Assembly (NCBI GenBank): GCA_018646605.1
Contig: JABGUL010000039.1
Coordinates: 35,147 to 99,146, forward strand
DNA length: 64,000 nucleotides
Direction: 5' to 3'
Origin: Flavobacteriaceae bacterium
Lineage (GTDB): Bacteria > Bacteroidota > Bacteroidia > Flavobacteriales > Flavobacteriaceae
Shown here: positions 1 through 8,947 of the stretch, in pieces
How the letters are laid out: each line of letters opens with the position of its first letter
Numbering within the stretch: the first letter of the stretch is position 1
The notes under the pieces: generated by a model
Told to the model about the DNA's origin: nothing
The model's database searches: none
Seen by the model: only the letters and a program-made list of their open reading frames with translations
Program-made: the position numbers and the translations under genes

Positions 1-1018
1 TTTCTTCTCTTTGTTCGATAAGCTCAGTTTCATCCCAAGGCTCTGGTTGATACACATCAATTTTGTTGAATACCATCAGAGTAGGTTTATCCAAACTTTT
101 TATTTCTTTTAAAATTTGATTTACCGAATCTATATGATCCTCAAAATTAGGGTGGGAAATATCTACTACATGCAATAATAAATCAGCTTCTTGAACCTCA
201 TCTAAAGTACTCTTGAAGGACTCAACCAATTGCGTAGGAAGTTTTCTTATAAATCCAACTGTATCACTCATAAGAAAAGGAAGGTTTCCAATTACTACTT
301 TTCGAACGGTAGTGTCAAGTGTCGCAAAGAGTTTGTTTTCAGCAAAGACATTACTTTTTGCCACCACATTCATCAAAGTAGATTTTCCTACATTAGTATA
401 ACCCACCAAAGCAACACGAACCAACGCACCTCGATTTCCTCGTTGTGTCGCCATTTGCTTATCGATGTTTATCAATTTCTTTTTTAGAAGAGAAATTTTA
501 TCTCTAACAATCCTTCGATCCGTTTCAATCTCTGTCTCTCCAGGCCCACGCATTCCAATTCCTCCACGTTGTCTCTCCAAGTGAGTCCACAGACCTTTCA
601 ATCTTGGAAGTAAATATTCATATTGCGCTAATTCCACCTGAGTTCGGGCATAGCTCGTCTGTGCACGTTGTGCAAAAATATCCAGTATCAATCCCGTTCG
701 ATCCAAGATTTTAACCTTCAATGTTTTTTCAATATTTCCCTGTTGTGCGGGGGTCAATTCATCATCAAAAATCACCGAAGAAATATCATTCTCATTTACA
801 AACTCTAAAACCTCTTGAATTTTTCCTGAGCCTATAAAGGTTTTAGGATTAGGAAGGTCTATTTTTTGGGTAAAGCGTTGCATTACCTCTCCACCAGCAG
901 TAAATGCTAAAAAAGCTAATTCATCTAAATATTCTTTAGACTGTTGTATGTCTTGTCGTGAATTTATAATTCCAACTAAGACTGTTTTTTCTACATCAAG
1001 AGATTTTTCTTCAATCAT
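1..1018 (-). CDS. hflX: GTPase HflX, partial (C-terminus beyond window)
   Basis: Ribosome-associated GTPase that rescues or splits stalled ribosomes. The reading frame runs from an ATG at 1018 to the left edge of the window, about 339 codons, so the C-terminal end is missing. Translated by eye it shows the HflX N-terminal domain, the glycine-rich RGxGxxGPGETEIETDRR segment, the G1 motif GYTNVGKSTLMN, G3 as DTVGFI and G4 as NKID. That order is diagnostic for HflX rather than Era or Obg. It starts one base after the stop of the lpxH-like gene and is probably cotranscribed with it and with metB. Identity is firm; only the end is unseen. Confidence 0.95.
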   Translation of the reverse strand, partial: MIEEKSLDVEKTVLVGIINSRQDIQQSKEYLDELAFLAFTAGGEVMQRFTQKIDLPNPKTFIGSGKIQEVLEFVNENDISSVIFDDELTPAQQGNIEKTLKVKILDRTGLILDIFAQRAQTSYARTQVELAQYEYLLPRLKGLWTHLERQRGGIGMRGPGETEIETDRRIVRDKISLLKKKLINIDKQMATQRGNRGALVRVALVGYTNVGKSTLMNVVAKSNVFAENKLFATLDTTVRKVVIGNLPFLMSDTVGFIRKLPTQLVESFKSTLDEVQEADLLLHVVDISHPNFEDHIDSVNQILKEIKSLDKPTLMVFNKIDVYQPEPWDETELIEQREE

Positions 1019-1019
1019 G

Positions 1020-1781
1020 TTAGGATGTTTCCCATTTTTTTAAAGCAACTTTTTTTCCATCAAACTCTCCATAAGTAAAATGTGTAATCCAATCTCCTAA
1101 GTTTATATAGGTGGACTTTTCGTTCAATTTAATCTCCATGGGTAGATGGCGATGACCAAAAAGAAAATAATCATAGTGTTTATCTTCTAATTTACGCTTT
1201 GCGTATAAAGCTAACCACTCATTTTCTTCTCCTAAAAAAGAAACGTCTTCTGACCCTGAAATCAATTTGTTTTTTACTGAAAAATACTGCCCTAATTTAA
1301 CTCCCAAGTCAGGATGGAGGCCCTGGAAAAGTCTTTTTGCTAGAGGATTGGTAAATAGTTTTTTCATCCGTTTATAGCCATTATCATTAGGTCCCAAACC
1401 ATCACCATGTCCAATAAAAAAATGTGTGTTTTCAATGGTAAACTCTTTAGGCTTATGATAAACAGGAATTCCTAATTCTGTTTCGAAATAATCTTTCATC
1501 CACAAATCATGATTCCCCACAAAATAATGAACGGGTATCCCTTGATCTACAAATTCAGCAAGCTTTCCTAATATTCTGATAAAGCCCTTGGGTACTACCG
1601 TTTTATATTCAAACCAAAAATCAAATAAATCTCCTACCAAAAATAAAGCTGCTGTATCCATTTGAATATGATTTAACCAATTCAAAAAGTACGTCTCACG
1701 CACTTTACTGACATGCCGTGTGGGCGCACCAAAATGCTGATCCGAAGTAAAATATATTTTTTTATTTTTAGGGAGCTTCAT
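1020..1781 (-). CDS. lpxH: UDP-2,3-diacylglucosamine diphosphatase (LpxH-like)
   Basis: Metallophosphoesterase expected to hydrolyse UDP-2,3-diacylglucosamine to lipid X in lipid A synthesis, at the inner face of the cytoplasmic membrane. All metal-binding blocks are present in the 253-residue product: SDQH (D14, H16), GDLFDFW (D51), GNHD (89-92), GHGDG (124-128) and GHRH (209-212). Length and the DFWFEY segment fit the LpxH/LpxH2 group better than generic calcineurin phosphatases. It lies between metB and hflX with gaps of 3 and 1 bases, indicating an operon. The exact substrate is inferred from the family. Confidence 0.85.
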   Translation of the reverse strand: MKLPKNKKIYFTSDQHFGAPTRHVSKVRETYFLNWLNHIQMDTAALFLVGDLFDFWFEYKTVVPKGFIRILGKLAEFVDQGIPVHYFVGNHDLWMKDYFETELGIPVYHKPKEFTIENTHFFIGHGDGLGPNDNGYKRMKKLFTNPLAKRLFQGLHPDLGVKLGQYFSVKNKLISGSEDVSFLGEENEWLALYAKRKLEDKHYDYFLFGHRHLPMEIKLNEKSTYINLGDWITHFTYGEFDGKKVALKKWETS

Positions 1782-1784
1782 TTT

Positions 1785-2936
1785 TTATCCAATGGCTTGT
1801 TCTAAGTCTGCTATCAAATCTCGTACATCTTCAATCCCAATACTCAAGCGGACTAGTGCGTCTACAACGCCACTTTTCTCTCTCAAGGTTTTGGGGATAG
1901 AAGCATGTGTCATACTGGCCGGGTGTCCGGCTAAACTCTCAACACCTCCTAAAGATTCTGCAAGGGTAAATATTTTTAACTTCTCTACAATTTTAATTGC
2001 AGCGTCATAATCCGCTCCTTTGGTTACAAAAGACAACATCCCTCCAAAATCTTTCATCTGGGCTTTTGCAACTTTATGGTTGGGATGATCTTCAAATCCG
2101 GGCCAATAGACTTTCTCTATTTTGGGATGTTTTTTTAGATAGTTTGCTATTTCGGTAGCATTCTCGCAATGGCGCTGCATTCTTACATGCAATGTCTTTA
2201 TGCCTCTGAGAGTTAAAAAGCTATCCATTGGGCCACAAATGGCTCCACTAGCGTTTTGGATAAACCCAATACGTTCTGCTATGAGGGGATCATTGACAAC
2301 CAAAGAACCTAAAACAACATCGGAATGTCCTGCTAAGTATTTTGTAGCCGAATGCATCACAATATCAGCTCCCAAAGTAAGAGGTTGCTGCAGATATGGA
2401 GACGCGAAGGTATTGTCGACAGCAACCAAAATTTTATGCGGTTTTGCTATGGTAGCTATAGCTTTAATGTCAATCACATTCATCATGGGATTCGTAGGTG
2501 TTTCTACCCAGATCAATTTGGTCTTTTTGTTTATTATTGCTGCTATATTTTGCGGATCATTCATTCCCACAAAATGAAATTTCAATCCGAAATCTTCAAA
2601 AATTTTGGTAAAAAGGCGATAGGATCCACCGTATAAATCATCTGTTGAAATAATTTCATCTCCCGGTTTTAATAATTTTAAAACAGCATCCATAGCGGCT
2701 AAACCTGACCCAAAAGCAAAACCAAATTTTCCTGCTTCTATACTAGCCAAAGATTTTTCGAGGGCTTGGCGGGTAGGGTTGTGCGTTCTGCTGTATTCAA
2801 ACCCTTTATGGCCGCCTGGTGTTGATTGAGCATAGGTAGAGGTTTGATAAATTGGAGGCATTACTGCTCCATAAGCTTTGTCTGGCTCTTGTCCACCGTG
2901 AATGGTTGTACTATTAAAATGTAATTTTTCTTCCAT
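1785..2936 (-). CDS. metB: PLP-dependent trans-sulfuration enzyme (cystathionine gamma-synthase/lyase)
   Basis: Cys/Met metabolism PLP enzyme of the cystathionine gamma-synthase family, 383 residues, close to the usual 380-400. The PLP lysine lies in HSATKYLAGH (K199). The family phosphate-binding segment GSGLAAMD (76-83) and the EYSRTHNPTR segment (47-56) are present. Synthase and lyase members are hard to separate from sequence, so metB is the likelier but not certain symbol. First gene of a minus-strand operon with lpxH and hflX. A perfect TAATTTTG box ends four bases before the ATG, predicting a leaderless message. Confidence 0.85.
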   Translation of the reverse strand: MEEKLHFNSTTIHGGQEPDKAYGAVMPPIYQTSTYAQSTPGGHKGFEYSRTHNPTRQALEKSLASIEAGKFGFAFGSGLAAMDAVLKLLKPGDEIISTDDLYGGSYRLFTKIFEDFGLKFHFVGMNDPQNIAAIINKKTKLIWVETPTNPMMNVIDIKAIATIAKPHKILVAVDNTFASPYLQQPLTLGADIVMHSATKYLAGHSDVVLGSLVVNDPLIAERIGFIQNASGAICGPMDSFLTLRGIKTLHVRMQRHCENATEIANYLKKHPKIEKVYWPGFEDHPNHKVAKAQMKDFGGMLSFVTKGADYDAAIKIVEKLKIFTLAESLGGVESLAGHPASMTHASIPKTLREKSGVVDALVRLSIGIEDVRDLIADLEQAIG

Positions 2937-2940
2937 TTTA

Positions 2941-2948
2941 CAAAATTA
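2941..2948 (-). promoter_or_regulatory. -7 promoter box of metB operon
   Basis: TAATTTTG on the minus strand matches the Bacteroidota TAnnTTTG -7 box exactly. It is followed by TAAA and then the metB ATG, so the expected transcription start coincides with the start codon. No clear TTG -33 element is seen. Confidence 0.6.
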
Positions 2949-3046
2949 TTTGGGCGTGTGTTAAACCTTGTAAAGGTATTTGATTTTATGCAAAACGCCT
3001 GTTTTTCAATAAAAATGATTTTTCTTTGTAGCCTAAATAGACCTGT

Positions 3047-3403
3047 ATGCGTGTTTTTTATTTTTTGAGTAGTTGCGATACTTGCAAGCGAATTCTAGCA
3101 GAACTTCCATTAGACTCCTCGATTGCCCAAATTGATATTAAAAAAAATCCATTAACAGCTTCCCAATTGGCGCAACTTCATGCCCTGGCTGGAAGTTACG
3201 AAGCCCTTTTTAGTAAACGTGCACAGTTGTATAAACAAAGGTGTTTAAAAGATCAAATACTATCCGAAAATGATATTAAAGATTTGCTTTTAGAACATTA
3301 TACTTTTTTAAAACGCCCAGTATTGCTTTATGACAATAAACTATTCATAGGAAATACCGCAAAGGTCATTACTGAAGCCAAAGCTTTTTTAAATGAACAA
3401 TAG
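3047..3403 (+). CDS. ArsC/Spx-family thioredoxin-fold protein
   Basis: Small 118-residue protein of the ArsC/YffB/Spx family. It opens with a beta strand followed by SSCDTCKR, giving a CxxC pair at residues 10 and 13. Near the C-terminus is LKRPVLLYDNKLFIGN, the cis-proline region typical of the family (RPI or RPV followed by a strand). True arsenate reductases need a single catalytic Cys and an Arg set; a CxxC form without ars neighbours argues for a thiol-redox role of unknown target. It overlaps the following permease by 11 bases, so the two are probably cotranscribed. A TTTCTTTG sequence at 3021-3028 is a weak -7 candidate. Confidence 0.75.
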   Translation: MRVFYFLSSCDTCKRILAELPLDSSIAQIDIKKNPLTASQLAQLHALAGSYEALFSKRAQLYKQRCLKDQILSENDIKDLLLEHYTFLKRPVLLYDNKLFIGNTAKVITEAKAFLNEQ

Positions 3404-4289
3404 GGTTCTTGCACTTCTGGCAGCATTAGGGGCGACCACAATTTATGGAATGAATCACACCATTGCCAAAGTAGTAATGCCACATTATATTGGTGCTTTT
3501 GGATTCATCATGCTTCGTGTCGTGGGTGCTGCTATTCTATTCTGGATGGTAGGCCTCTTTACTCCAAAAGAGAAAATTGATCGCAAGGATTACCTTAGGA
3601 TTTTTGGGGCGGCACTTTTAGGAATGTGCATCAATATGCTTATGTTTTTTAAAGGCTTACAACTTTCAACGCCAATCAATAGTGGTGTAATTGTAACACT
3701 CACCCCTATTATTATCCTCATTCTTTCAGCTTTTTTTCTGAAAGAAAAACTAACTAATCTGAAATTTATGGGAATAGTACTTGGCTTTTCTGGAGCTTTA
3801 TTACTCATTTTATATGGGAATACTTCTCAAGTGTCCAATGCGCCTAATGTACCTCTTGGAAATAGCATGATGTTGATTAATTCAATTAGTTACGGAGCCT
3901 ATTTGGTTCTTGTAAAGCCACTTACTAAAAAATACAGCACCGTAACTCTAATGAAATGGATGTTTCTATTGGGTGTTATTATGACTTTTCCAATCACCTA
4001 TCCTGAAGCCAGTGCCGTTTCTTGGAGTACCCTTCCTTTTGAGGCCATTTGGCGGATGGGATTTGTAATAATAGGAACTACCTTTTTGACCTATTTGCTT
4101 AATGTGTATGCCTTAAAAACGCTTCCTGCAACCACCATTGGTGCCTTTGCCTATCTCCAACCTTTAATCACTATAGTGTACGCTGTTTTAACAGGAAATG
4201 ACACTTTAGATGCTGTTAAAATCTCTGCCTGTTTGTTGGTTTTTCTTGGGGTGTATTTGGTCTCAAAAAAAATAAAACAAAATTCTTAA
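3393..4289 (+). CDS. EamA/DMT-family permease
   Basis: Inner-membrane drug/metabolite transporter of the EamA family, 298 residues. Hydrophobic segments are spread along the whole length in the two-fold repeat expected of 10-TM DMT permeases, with the second EamA repeat beginning near residue 150 (GNSMMLINSISYGAYLVLVK). The C-terminal repeat contains AFAYLQPLITIVYAVLTGN, typical of the family. Substrate is unknown. Start overlaps the upstream ArsC-like gene; the 3' end overlaps the convergent M20 peptidase gene by four bases. Confidence 0.8.
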   Translation: MNNRVLALLAALGATTIYGMNHTIAKVVMPHYIGAFGFIMLRVVGAAILFWMVGLFTPKEKIDRKDYLRIFGAALLGMCINMLMFFKGLQLSTPINSGVIVTLTPIIILILSAFFLKEKLTNLKFMGIVLGFSGALLLILYGNTSQVSNAPNVPLGNSMMLINSISYGAYLVLVKPLTKKYSTVTLMKWMFLLGVIMTFPITYPEASAVSWSTLPFEAIWRMGFVIIGTTFLTYLLNVYALKTLPATTIGAFAYLQPLITIVYAVLTGNDTLDAVKISACLLVFLGVYLVSKKIKQNS

Positions 4290-5572
4290 CGCATCCCAGC
4301 CTCTGACAATAAAATAAGCATGGCTAATTGTATGGCTTTATACCCCTCATCATTCAACCACCATTCATCAAGCGAATGTGCCTTGCCTCCTTTTCCACCA
4401 CGCCCAATGGTTATTGCGGGGACTCCTTTGGCAATTGGGATGTTGGAATCGGTTGACCCTCTTGTAAGAAAGGGCTTTTCACCAAAAAAAGTAGTTGCTG
4501 CAAGCGACCGTTGAATTAAGGGTAAATCATCTGCAAGTTCTCCTGAAGGGCGGTTTCCAATTTTATCTAAAACAGCCATTAAATCGGGACCCCTTCTTTT
4601 AATACCATTTTGGTGGGCTCGAGCTTTATTTACCGCTTCTTGTAAAAGAGATTCCATAGCATCCAAACGAGAGGGTTCAATTGATCGAATATCAATTTCC
4701 ATTATCGATTCAAAAGGAATGGAGTTAATTGAGGTTCCTCCAGAAATAACGCCCACATTATAACTTGTTTTAGGTCCCTCGGCTGTATAAACATCTGCTG
4801 CTGCTACAAAATTACTAATAGCCTCACCTAATGCATGATGTGGATTGGCCAATCCAAAAGCACCCCACGAGTGTCCTCCAGGACCTTTAAAGGTGACTCT
4901 GTAGCGATATGATCCTAGACCTTTGTTATTCACCCGTCCAATATCTCCTCCATCTATTGCAATCCAGCTATCAATTTGTGGACCATTTTCTCTAAAAAGG
5001 TGTTTCACACCTCGCAAATCTCCTAGCCCTTCTTCTCCTACAGTCCCTACAAAAAGAACATTGTCTTTGGGTTGGATATCGGTCTTTTTCATAGACTCTA
5101 TAATGGTCAATAACATACTCAACGCTCTGGTATCGTCTCCAATTCCTGGAGCATAAAGGGTGTCATTTTTAATCCGCACTTTAACATCCGTACCTTCAGG
5201 AAAAACTGTGTCTAAATGTGCATCCAATACCACATTTCGATTCCCTTCATACCCCTTAAGCAATCCCAATACATTCCCAACGGCATCAATCCAAACAGAA
5301 TCCAATCCAAGAGTCCTAAAATAATCAGCATAAACAAGGCCTCTCTTTTCTTCTTTGAAAGGGGGTGCCTCAATTTCTGTAAGTTCTATATGGCGTTCCA
5401 TTGTAATGGAATCCATCTCTTGGATGTGGTCAAATACCTTTTGAATTTTTTTATTTTTCACCAATTTTTGAATCGCCTTTGTATATTGCTTTTCTATAGA
5501 GGGGTTTTTTTGGCCAAACGTGAGTTGGGTAAAACCTAAAAGAAAGATTAAAAGAGAAAATCTGTACATCAT
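4286..5572 (-). CDS. Exported M20-family metallopeptidase
   Basis: Zinc peptidase of the M20 clan (PepT/ArgE-like), 428 residues. A signal peptide covers residues 1-20, cleaved near TFG-Q, so the enzyme is probably periplasmic. Metal ligands fit M20: H119 in DAHLD, D146/D147 in GIGDDTRA, and the catalytic Glu pair E180-E181 in TVGEEGLGD. The dimerisation-domain segment GPGGHSWGAFG and the late zinc-site region GRGGKGGKAHSLDEWW are both visible. It may process di- or tripeptides or an acylated amino acid. It lies 8 bases downstream of the thioesterase gene on the same strand. Confidence 0.85.
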   Translation of the reverse strand: MMYRFSLLIFLLGFTQLTFGQKNPSIEKQYTKAIQKLVKNKKIQKVFDHIQEMDSITMERHIELTEIEAPPFKEEKRGLVYADYFRTLGLDSVWIDAVGNVLGLLKGYEGNRNVVLDAHLDTVFPEGTDVKVRIKNDTLYAPGIGDDTRALSMLLTIIESMKKTDIQPKDNVLFVGTVGEEGLGDLRGVKHLFRENGPQIDSWIAIDGGDIGRVNNKGLGSYRYRVTFKGPGGHSWGAFGLANPHHALGEAISNFVAAADVYTAEGPKTSYNVGVISGGTSINSIPFESIMEIDIRSIEPSRLDAMESLLQEAVNKARAHQNGIKRRGPDLMAVLDKIGNRPSGELADDLPLIQRSLAATTFFGEKPFLTRGSTDSNIPIAKGVPAITIGRGGKGGKAHSLDEWWLNDEGYKAIQLAMLILLSEAGMR

Positions 5573-5580
5573 ATATCGTT

Positions 5581-6060
5581 TTATAAGGTTAAATTTTTTG
5601 GCGTTTTATTCCACCTTCGTGTGTCTTTATTAGTCAGCTCCTTGTAATTTAATGTTTTATTTGTTTCATTAAATCGAGTGATAAGTTCCTCGGGGATTTC
5701 AGCTAATTTTCTAGTCTTGAGATTCATCCAGCCTCCCATCATCTCACATCTCGCAATATTAAGACCTTGTTTATCATAAAAATTATGTTCAAACTCAAAA
5801 AAAGTTCCGTTTTTACTCATCCCAGCAAGAACTGTAGAAACGCTTATTTTTTGATCTGGCAAAGCTTCTTTAAAATAAAAAAGGTGTTCATCAAAAACAA
5901 CTGGACCTATTCCTAGGCTCGTTAAACGCTGATGTGTTAGTCCCAAAGATTGTAAAAAAGCCATCCTTACTTCACCCGCGTAAGTTATGTAAGATATATT
6001 GGCTAAATGTCGGTTTGCATCCAAATCACTCCATCGTATTTCAAATTCTTTTAAAAACAT
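5581..6060 (-). CDS. Acyl-CoA thioesterase (hotdog fold, 4HBT type)
   Basis: 159-residue hotdog-fold thioesterase. The N-terminus reads EIRWSDLDANRHLANISY, the 4-hydroxybenzoyl-CoA thioesterase/YbgC signature in which the Asp of WSDLD is catalytic and the following Asn/His contact substrate. The later segment EHNFYDKQGLNIARCEMMGGW matches the last two strands of the fold. Expected to cleave an acyl-CoA in the cytoplasm; the chain length cannot be read from sequence. Divergent from the cytochrome c gene, sharing a 56-base intergenic region, and upstream of the M20 peptidase. Confidence 0.8.
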   Translation of the reverse strand: MFLKEFEIRWSDLDANRHLANISYITYAGEVRMAFLQSLGLTHQRLTSLGIGPVVFDEHLFYFKEALPDQKISVSTVLAGMSKNGTFFEFEHNFYDKQGLNIARCEMMGGWMNLKTRKLAEIPEELITRFNETNKTLNYKELTNKDTRRWNKTPKNLTL

Positions 6061-6093
6061 GGCTTCAATTTTCCTGTAAATCTATTCTTTTTC

Positions 6094-6101
6094 TATTTTT
6101 A
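6094..6101 (+). promoter_or_regulatory. -7 box candidate for cytochrome c gene
   Basis: TATTTTTA differs from TAnnTTTG only in its last base and lies 15 bases upstream of the ATG at 6117. Confidence 0.35.
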
Positions 6102-6116
6102 ACAAAATTTAATTAC

Positions 6117-6596
6117 ATGAAAAAAATAATACTATTTTTTGGTCTCGTATTTTTAATGAGTTGCGGATCTTCAGAAGAAAAGAAAAAAGGTTTTGAATAT
6201 AACCGAACTCAAAAGGAGGAGAAAAAATTTAATTCTACAGGAGGATCCTCAGTGCCTGTAGATATGGATAATAAAGGTATAGGACCTATAAAAAGTGTTG
6301 ATTTTGGACGCTCTGTAGATAACTCCATGGCGGAACAAGGAAAAACAATTTTCAGTCAAAAATGTACCGCTTGTCATATGGCAGAAAGAAAATTAATCGG
6401 TCCTGCTATGAAAGGAATTTATGAGCGAAGAAGCCCCGAATGGGTCATGAATATGCTTTTGAATCCTGCTGAAATGCTAAAGCAAGACCCTATTGCTAAA
6501 GCCTTGCTTGAAGAATATAATAATGTAATGATGCTCAATCAAAACTTGAGTCAAGAAGAAGCGCGTTCCATTAGTGAATACCTAAGAACTCTATAA
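6117..6596 (+). CDS. Lipoprotein cytochrome c, electron acceptor candidate for the GMC dehydrogenase
   Basis: 159-residue c-type cytochrome. I place the start at ATG 6117 because it yields a lipoprotein signal ending in LMSC (C16); the longer upstream frame runs back into the divergent thioesterase. After a charged linker rich in Lys and Glu comes one haem site, CTACH (83-87). Methionines near residues 140-143 (NNVMML) could supply the axial ligand. A single-haem, membrane-tethered periplasmic cytochrome next to a GMC flavoprotein and a gluconate-dehydrogenase-subunit-3 protein resembles the third subunit of membrane glucoside 3-dehydrogenases. Convergent with 6591-7166, overlapping by six bases. 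Confidence 0.85.
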   Translation: MKKIILFFGLVFLMSCGSSEEKKKGFEYNRTQKEEKKFNSTGGSSVPVDMDNKGIGPIKSVDFGRSVDNSMAEQGKTIFSQKCTACHMAERKLIGPAMKGIYERRSPEWVMNMLLNPAEMLKQDPIAKALLEEYNNVMMLNQNLSQEEARSISEYLRTL

Positions 6597-7166
6597 AGAC
6601 CAGGCTTTTCCACCGGTGGTTTCCATAAGGTCAACACATCCTTTTTGTTGGCCTGGAACGGGAGCATAAGCCAATACATTTTCTCCAATAAATTCATTTG
6701 TTTTAAATGCATTTACGGTTAAATTCCTTAGTTGCCCTGCAAACTTAGCGGCATCTTCTTCACCTGCAGGAACATCATTCCCCGGTTTAAGATATTTAGC
6801 TAGTTGAGCATCCCAATCTGTTCCGCTTAATTCACTTGCATTGGTTTTTCCTGCGGCACTTGTTCCCGCTTCTTTAAAAGCTTTCCAAGCGTCAACAAAA
6901 TTATCTTGTCGCTCTTTATCCCAGACAGCATCAATATAGGCATCTGCAAATTCAGGGAGTTTTAATTCAATTGCTCCGGGAATATCTGTTTTAGGAATAA
7001 TTAACTCCATCAAATTGGAGACAATTCCAAAATCTTCTGCGGGTATAAATACAGGGGTATAAGTTACCGCTGTCTGACAACTTTGAAATAAACTCACTAC
7101 GGTAGGAGTGATTGCAATGGCTCCAATTCCGGAACCAATATTTCGTAAGGCTTTTCTTCTATCCAT
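6591..7166 (-). CDS. Gluconate 2-dehydrogenase subunit 3-family protein (Tat-exported small subunit)
   Basis: 191-residue small subunit of a periplasmic flavin dehydrogenase. The N-terminus MDRRKALRNIGSG followed by a hydrophobic stretch is a twin-arginine export signal, and a Cys at FQSC (residue 30) could be a lipid anchor. The body matches the gluconate 2-dehydrogenase subunit 3 family, with the PKTDIPGA and EFADAYID segments. In this family the small subunit escorts the cofactor-loaded GMC subunit through Tat. It begins 10 bases after the GMC gene ends, so the two form a transcription unit. Substrate is inferred from neighbours, not shown. Confidence 0.85.
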   Translation of the reverse strand: MDRRKALRNIGSGIGAIAITPTVVSLFQSCQTAVTYTPVFIPAEDFGIVSNLMELIIPKTDIPGAIELKLPEFADAYIDAVWDKERQDNFVDAWKAFKEAGTSAAGKTNASELSGTDWDAQLAKYLKPGNDVPAGEEDAAKFAGQLRNLTVNAFKTNEFIGENVLAYAPVPGQQKGCVDLMETTGGKAWSL

Positions 7167-7176
7167 TTCTATACTA

Positions 7177-8868
7177 TTAAATATTCATTTTTTTCAATTC
7201 TTCGACTGCATGGTTTGCAGCTCTTGCGGTCAATGCCATGTATGTAAGCGAAGGATTTACATTCCCTGCTGAGGTCATTGCCGCTCCATCAGTTACATAA
7301 ACATTTGGCACGTCATGCAATTGATTATTCGCATTTAATACCGATGTTTTACGGTCACGACCCATTCTTGCAGAACCCATTTCATGAATTCCTAGTCCGA
7401 TTGCATAATCACCATCATACCCTCTTACGTCTTTAAAACCAGCATTTTCGAGCATTTCAGCAGCTTGTTGTTGCATATCTTTTCTCATGTTGAGCTCGTT
7501 TTCCTTGATTGTAGCATCAAAGGTAACGGTAGGTAATCCCCACTGATCTAAATTTTCGTAATCTAATGTCATTTTATTATCATGGTAGGGTAGAATTTCT
7601 CCAAATCCACCTAATCCCATTCTCCAGTCTCCTGGAGTTGTTACAGCTTCTTTAAAGGCAGCACCGTACGCCATTTCTGCGATAGAATCCGACCAGTTTC
7701 CTCTGCTAGCTCCCCCTTGATATCCATAACCACGGGTAAAATCTTTACGGTTTGTATTTCCGCCGATATTTCTAAAACGAGGAATATAAACCCCATTTGG
7801 TCTTCTTCCTGTATAGTATTTATCTTCGAATCCTTCAAAACGTCCTGAAGCACCTACACCTAAATGGTGGTCCATAATATTATGTCCTAACTCTCCAGAA
7901 TCATTCCCCATTCCATTTGGAAAGCGCTCTGATTTGGACTGCATTAAAATAGAAGTTGTTGGAATTGCAGAAGCACATAAAAAGATCACTTTTGCATTAA
8001 ATTCATACACTTCTTTAGTTTCCGCATCGATTACACGGACTCCAGTGGCGCGTTTTGTGTCAGCATCATAAATTACCTCGTGCACAACCGAATTGGCCCT
8101 AAGAGTCATGTTTCCTGTTGCCTCAGCAGTTGGAAGTGTTGAAGAGTTACTACTAAAGTAAGCTCCAAATGGACAACCTCGCATGCAGCGGTTTCTGTAT
8201 TGGCAGTTACTTCTTCCTAAGCCTGGTTTTAAACCTTCGGTAATATGCGCTGTTCTTCCCATTGTCAAAATACGGTCATCGTACTTTTCACTCATCGATG
8301 ATTTTAATACATCTTCCACACAATTCATTTCCATTGCTTTCAAATAATTGCCATCTGGAAACTGTGGTAAACCAACATTTTCTCCACTGACACCAATAAA
8401 TTCTTCTACATGATTGTACCAGGGGGCTAGATCTTTGTAACGAATGGGCCAATCTACGGCAATTCCATCTTGGAGATTGGCTGTAAAATCAAAATCTGTA
8501 AGTCGGTAACTTTGTCTTCCCCACATTAAGGAACGTCCTCCTACGTGATACCCTCGCATCCAGTCAAAACGATTTGTCTCATTATATGGATGTTTGACAT
8601 CATCAACAAAAAAATGTTTATTAGATTCAGTAGTAGTATATCCGGTCCTACTTTGCTTTCCTTGGGTTTTTTTAGTTTCCTGAGTAATCACATCCCCTGT
8701 TTTATAATCCCAAGGATCATTATTCATAGTTGGGTAGTCTTCAACGTGTTTGACCATAGGTCCTCGTTCTAGGACCAAAGTTTTTAACCCTTTTTCACAT
8801 AGCTCTTTTGCTGCCCATCCACCGCTGATTCCGGTTCCAACAACTATTGCATCGTAGTTTGTTTCCAT
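7177..8868 (-). CDS. GMC-family FAD oxidoreductase, probable glycoside 3-dehydrogenase catalytic subunit
   Basis: 563-residue GMC flavoprotein. The FAD Rossmann motif is VVGTGISGGWAAKE (residues 10-23); the second GMC block reads GGRSLMWGRQSYR; a Cys-rich stretch RNRCMRGCPFGAY sits mid-protein, as in membrane sorbitol/gluconate/glucoside dehydrogenases; the C-terminal active-site region has HEMGSARMG and NPSLTYMALTARAA. No signal of its own, consistent with Tat hitch-hiking on the adjacent small subunit. With that subunit and the nearby cytochrome it forms the three components of a glucoside 3-dehydrogenase. The neighbouring isomerases and DUF1080 protein support oxidation of a sugar C3 hydroxyl. 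Gluconate or alcohol oxidation remains possible. Confidence 0.85.
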   Translation of the reverse strand: METNYDAIVVGTGISGGWAAKELCEKGLKTLVLERGPMVKHVEDYPTMNNDPWDYKTGDVITQETKKTQGKQSRTGYTTTESNKHFFVDDVKHPYNETNRFDWMRGYHVGGRSLMWGRQSYRLTDFDFTANLQDGIAVDWPIRYKDLAPWYNHVEEFIGVSGENVGLPQFPDGNYLKAMEMNCVEDVLKSSMSEKYDDRILTMGRTAHITEGLKPGLGRSNCQYRNRCMRGCPFGAYFSSNSSTLPTAEATGNMTLRANSVVHEVIYDADTKRATGVRVIDAETKEVYEFNAKVIFLCASAIPTTSILMQSKSERFPNGMGNDSGELGHNIMDHHLGVGASGRFEGFEDKYYTGRRPNGVYIPRFRNIGGNTNRKDFTRGYGYQGGASRGNWSDSIAEMAYGAAFKEAVTTPGDWRMGLGGFGEILPYHDNKMTLDYENLDQWGLPTVTFDATIKENELNMRKDMQQQAAEMLENAGFKDVRGYDGDYAIGLGIHEMGSARMGRDRKTSVLNANNQLHDVPNVYVTDGAAMTSAGNVNPSLTYMALTARAANHAVEELKKMNI

Positions 8869-8911
8869 TAAGATTTTTTTTATTTTTTTGTTTGCTTTGA
8901 TCTGAGTCCCT

Positions 8912-8919
8912 CAAATATA
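8912..8919 (-). promoter_or_regulatory. -7 promoter box of GMC/small-subunit unit
   Basis: TATATTTG on the minus strand is an exact TAnnTTTG match, 43 bases upstream of the GMC start codon at 8868. Confidence 0.6.
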
Positions 8920-8947
8920 AATATTTTATCGTGGGATCTTAAATATT

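Noticed and set aside
2937..3046. SAM or similar riboswitch upstream of metB
   Set aside because: Only about 110 bases separate the divergent genes, no conserved aptamer blocks are present, and the predicted transcript starts at the ATG.
3047..3403. True arsenate reductase
   Set aside because: It has a CxxC thioredoxin-like motif and no ars genes nearby; kept as a generic ArsC/Spx-family protein.
5934..6116. Upstream extension of the cytochrome c frame
   Set aside because: It runs antisense to the thioesterase gene and lacks a signal sequence; ATG 6117 gives a clean lipoprotein signal.
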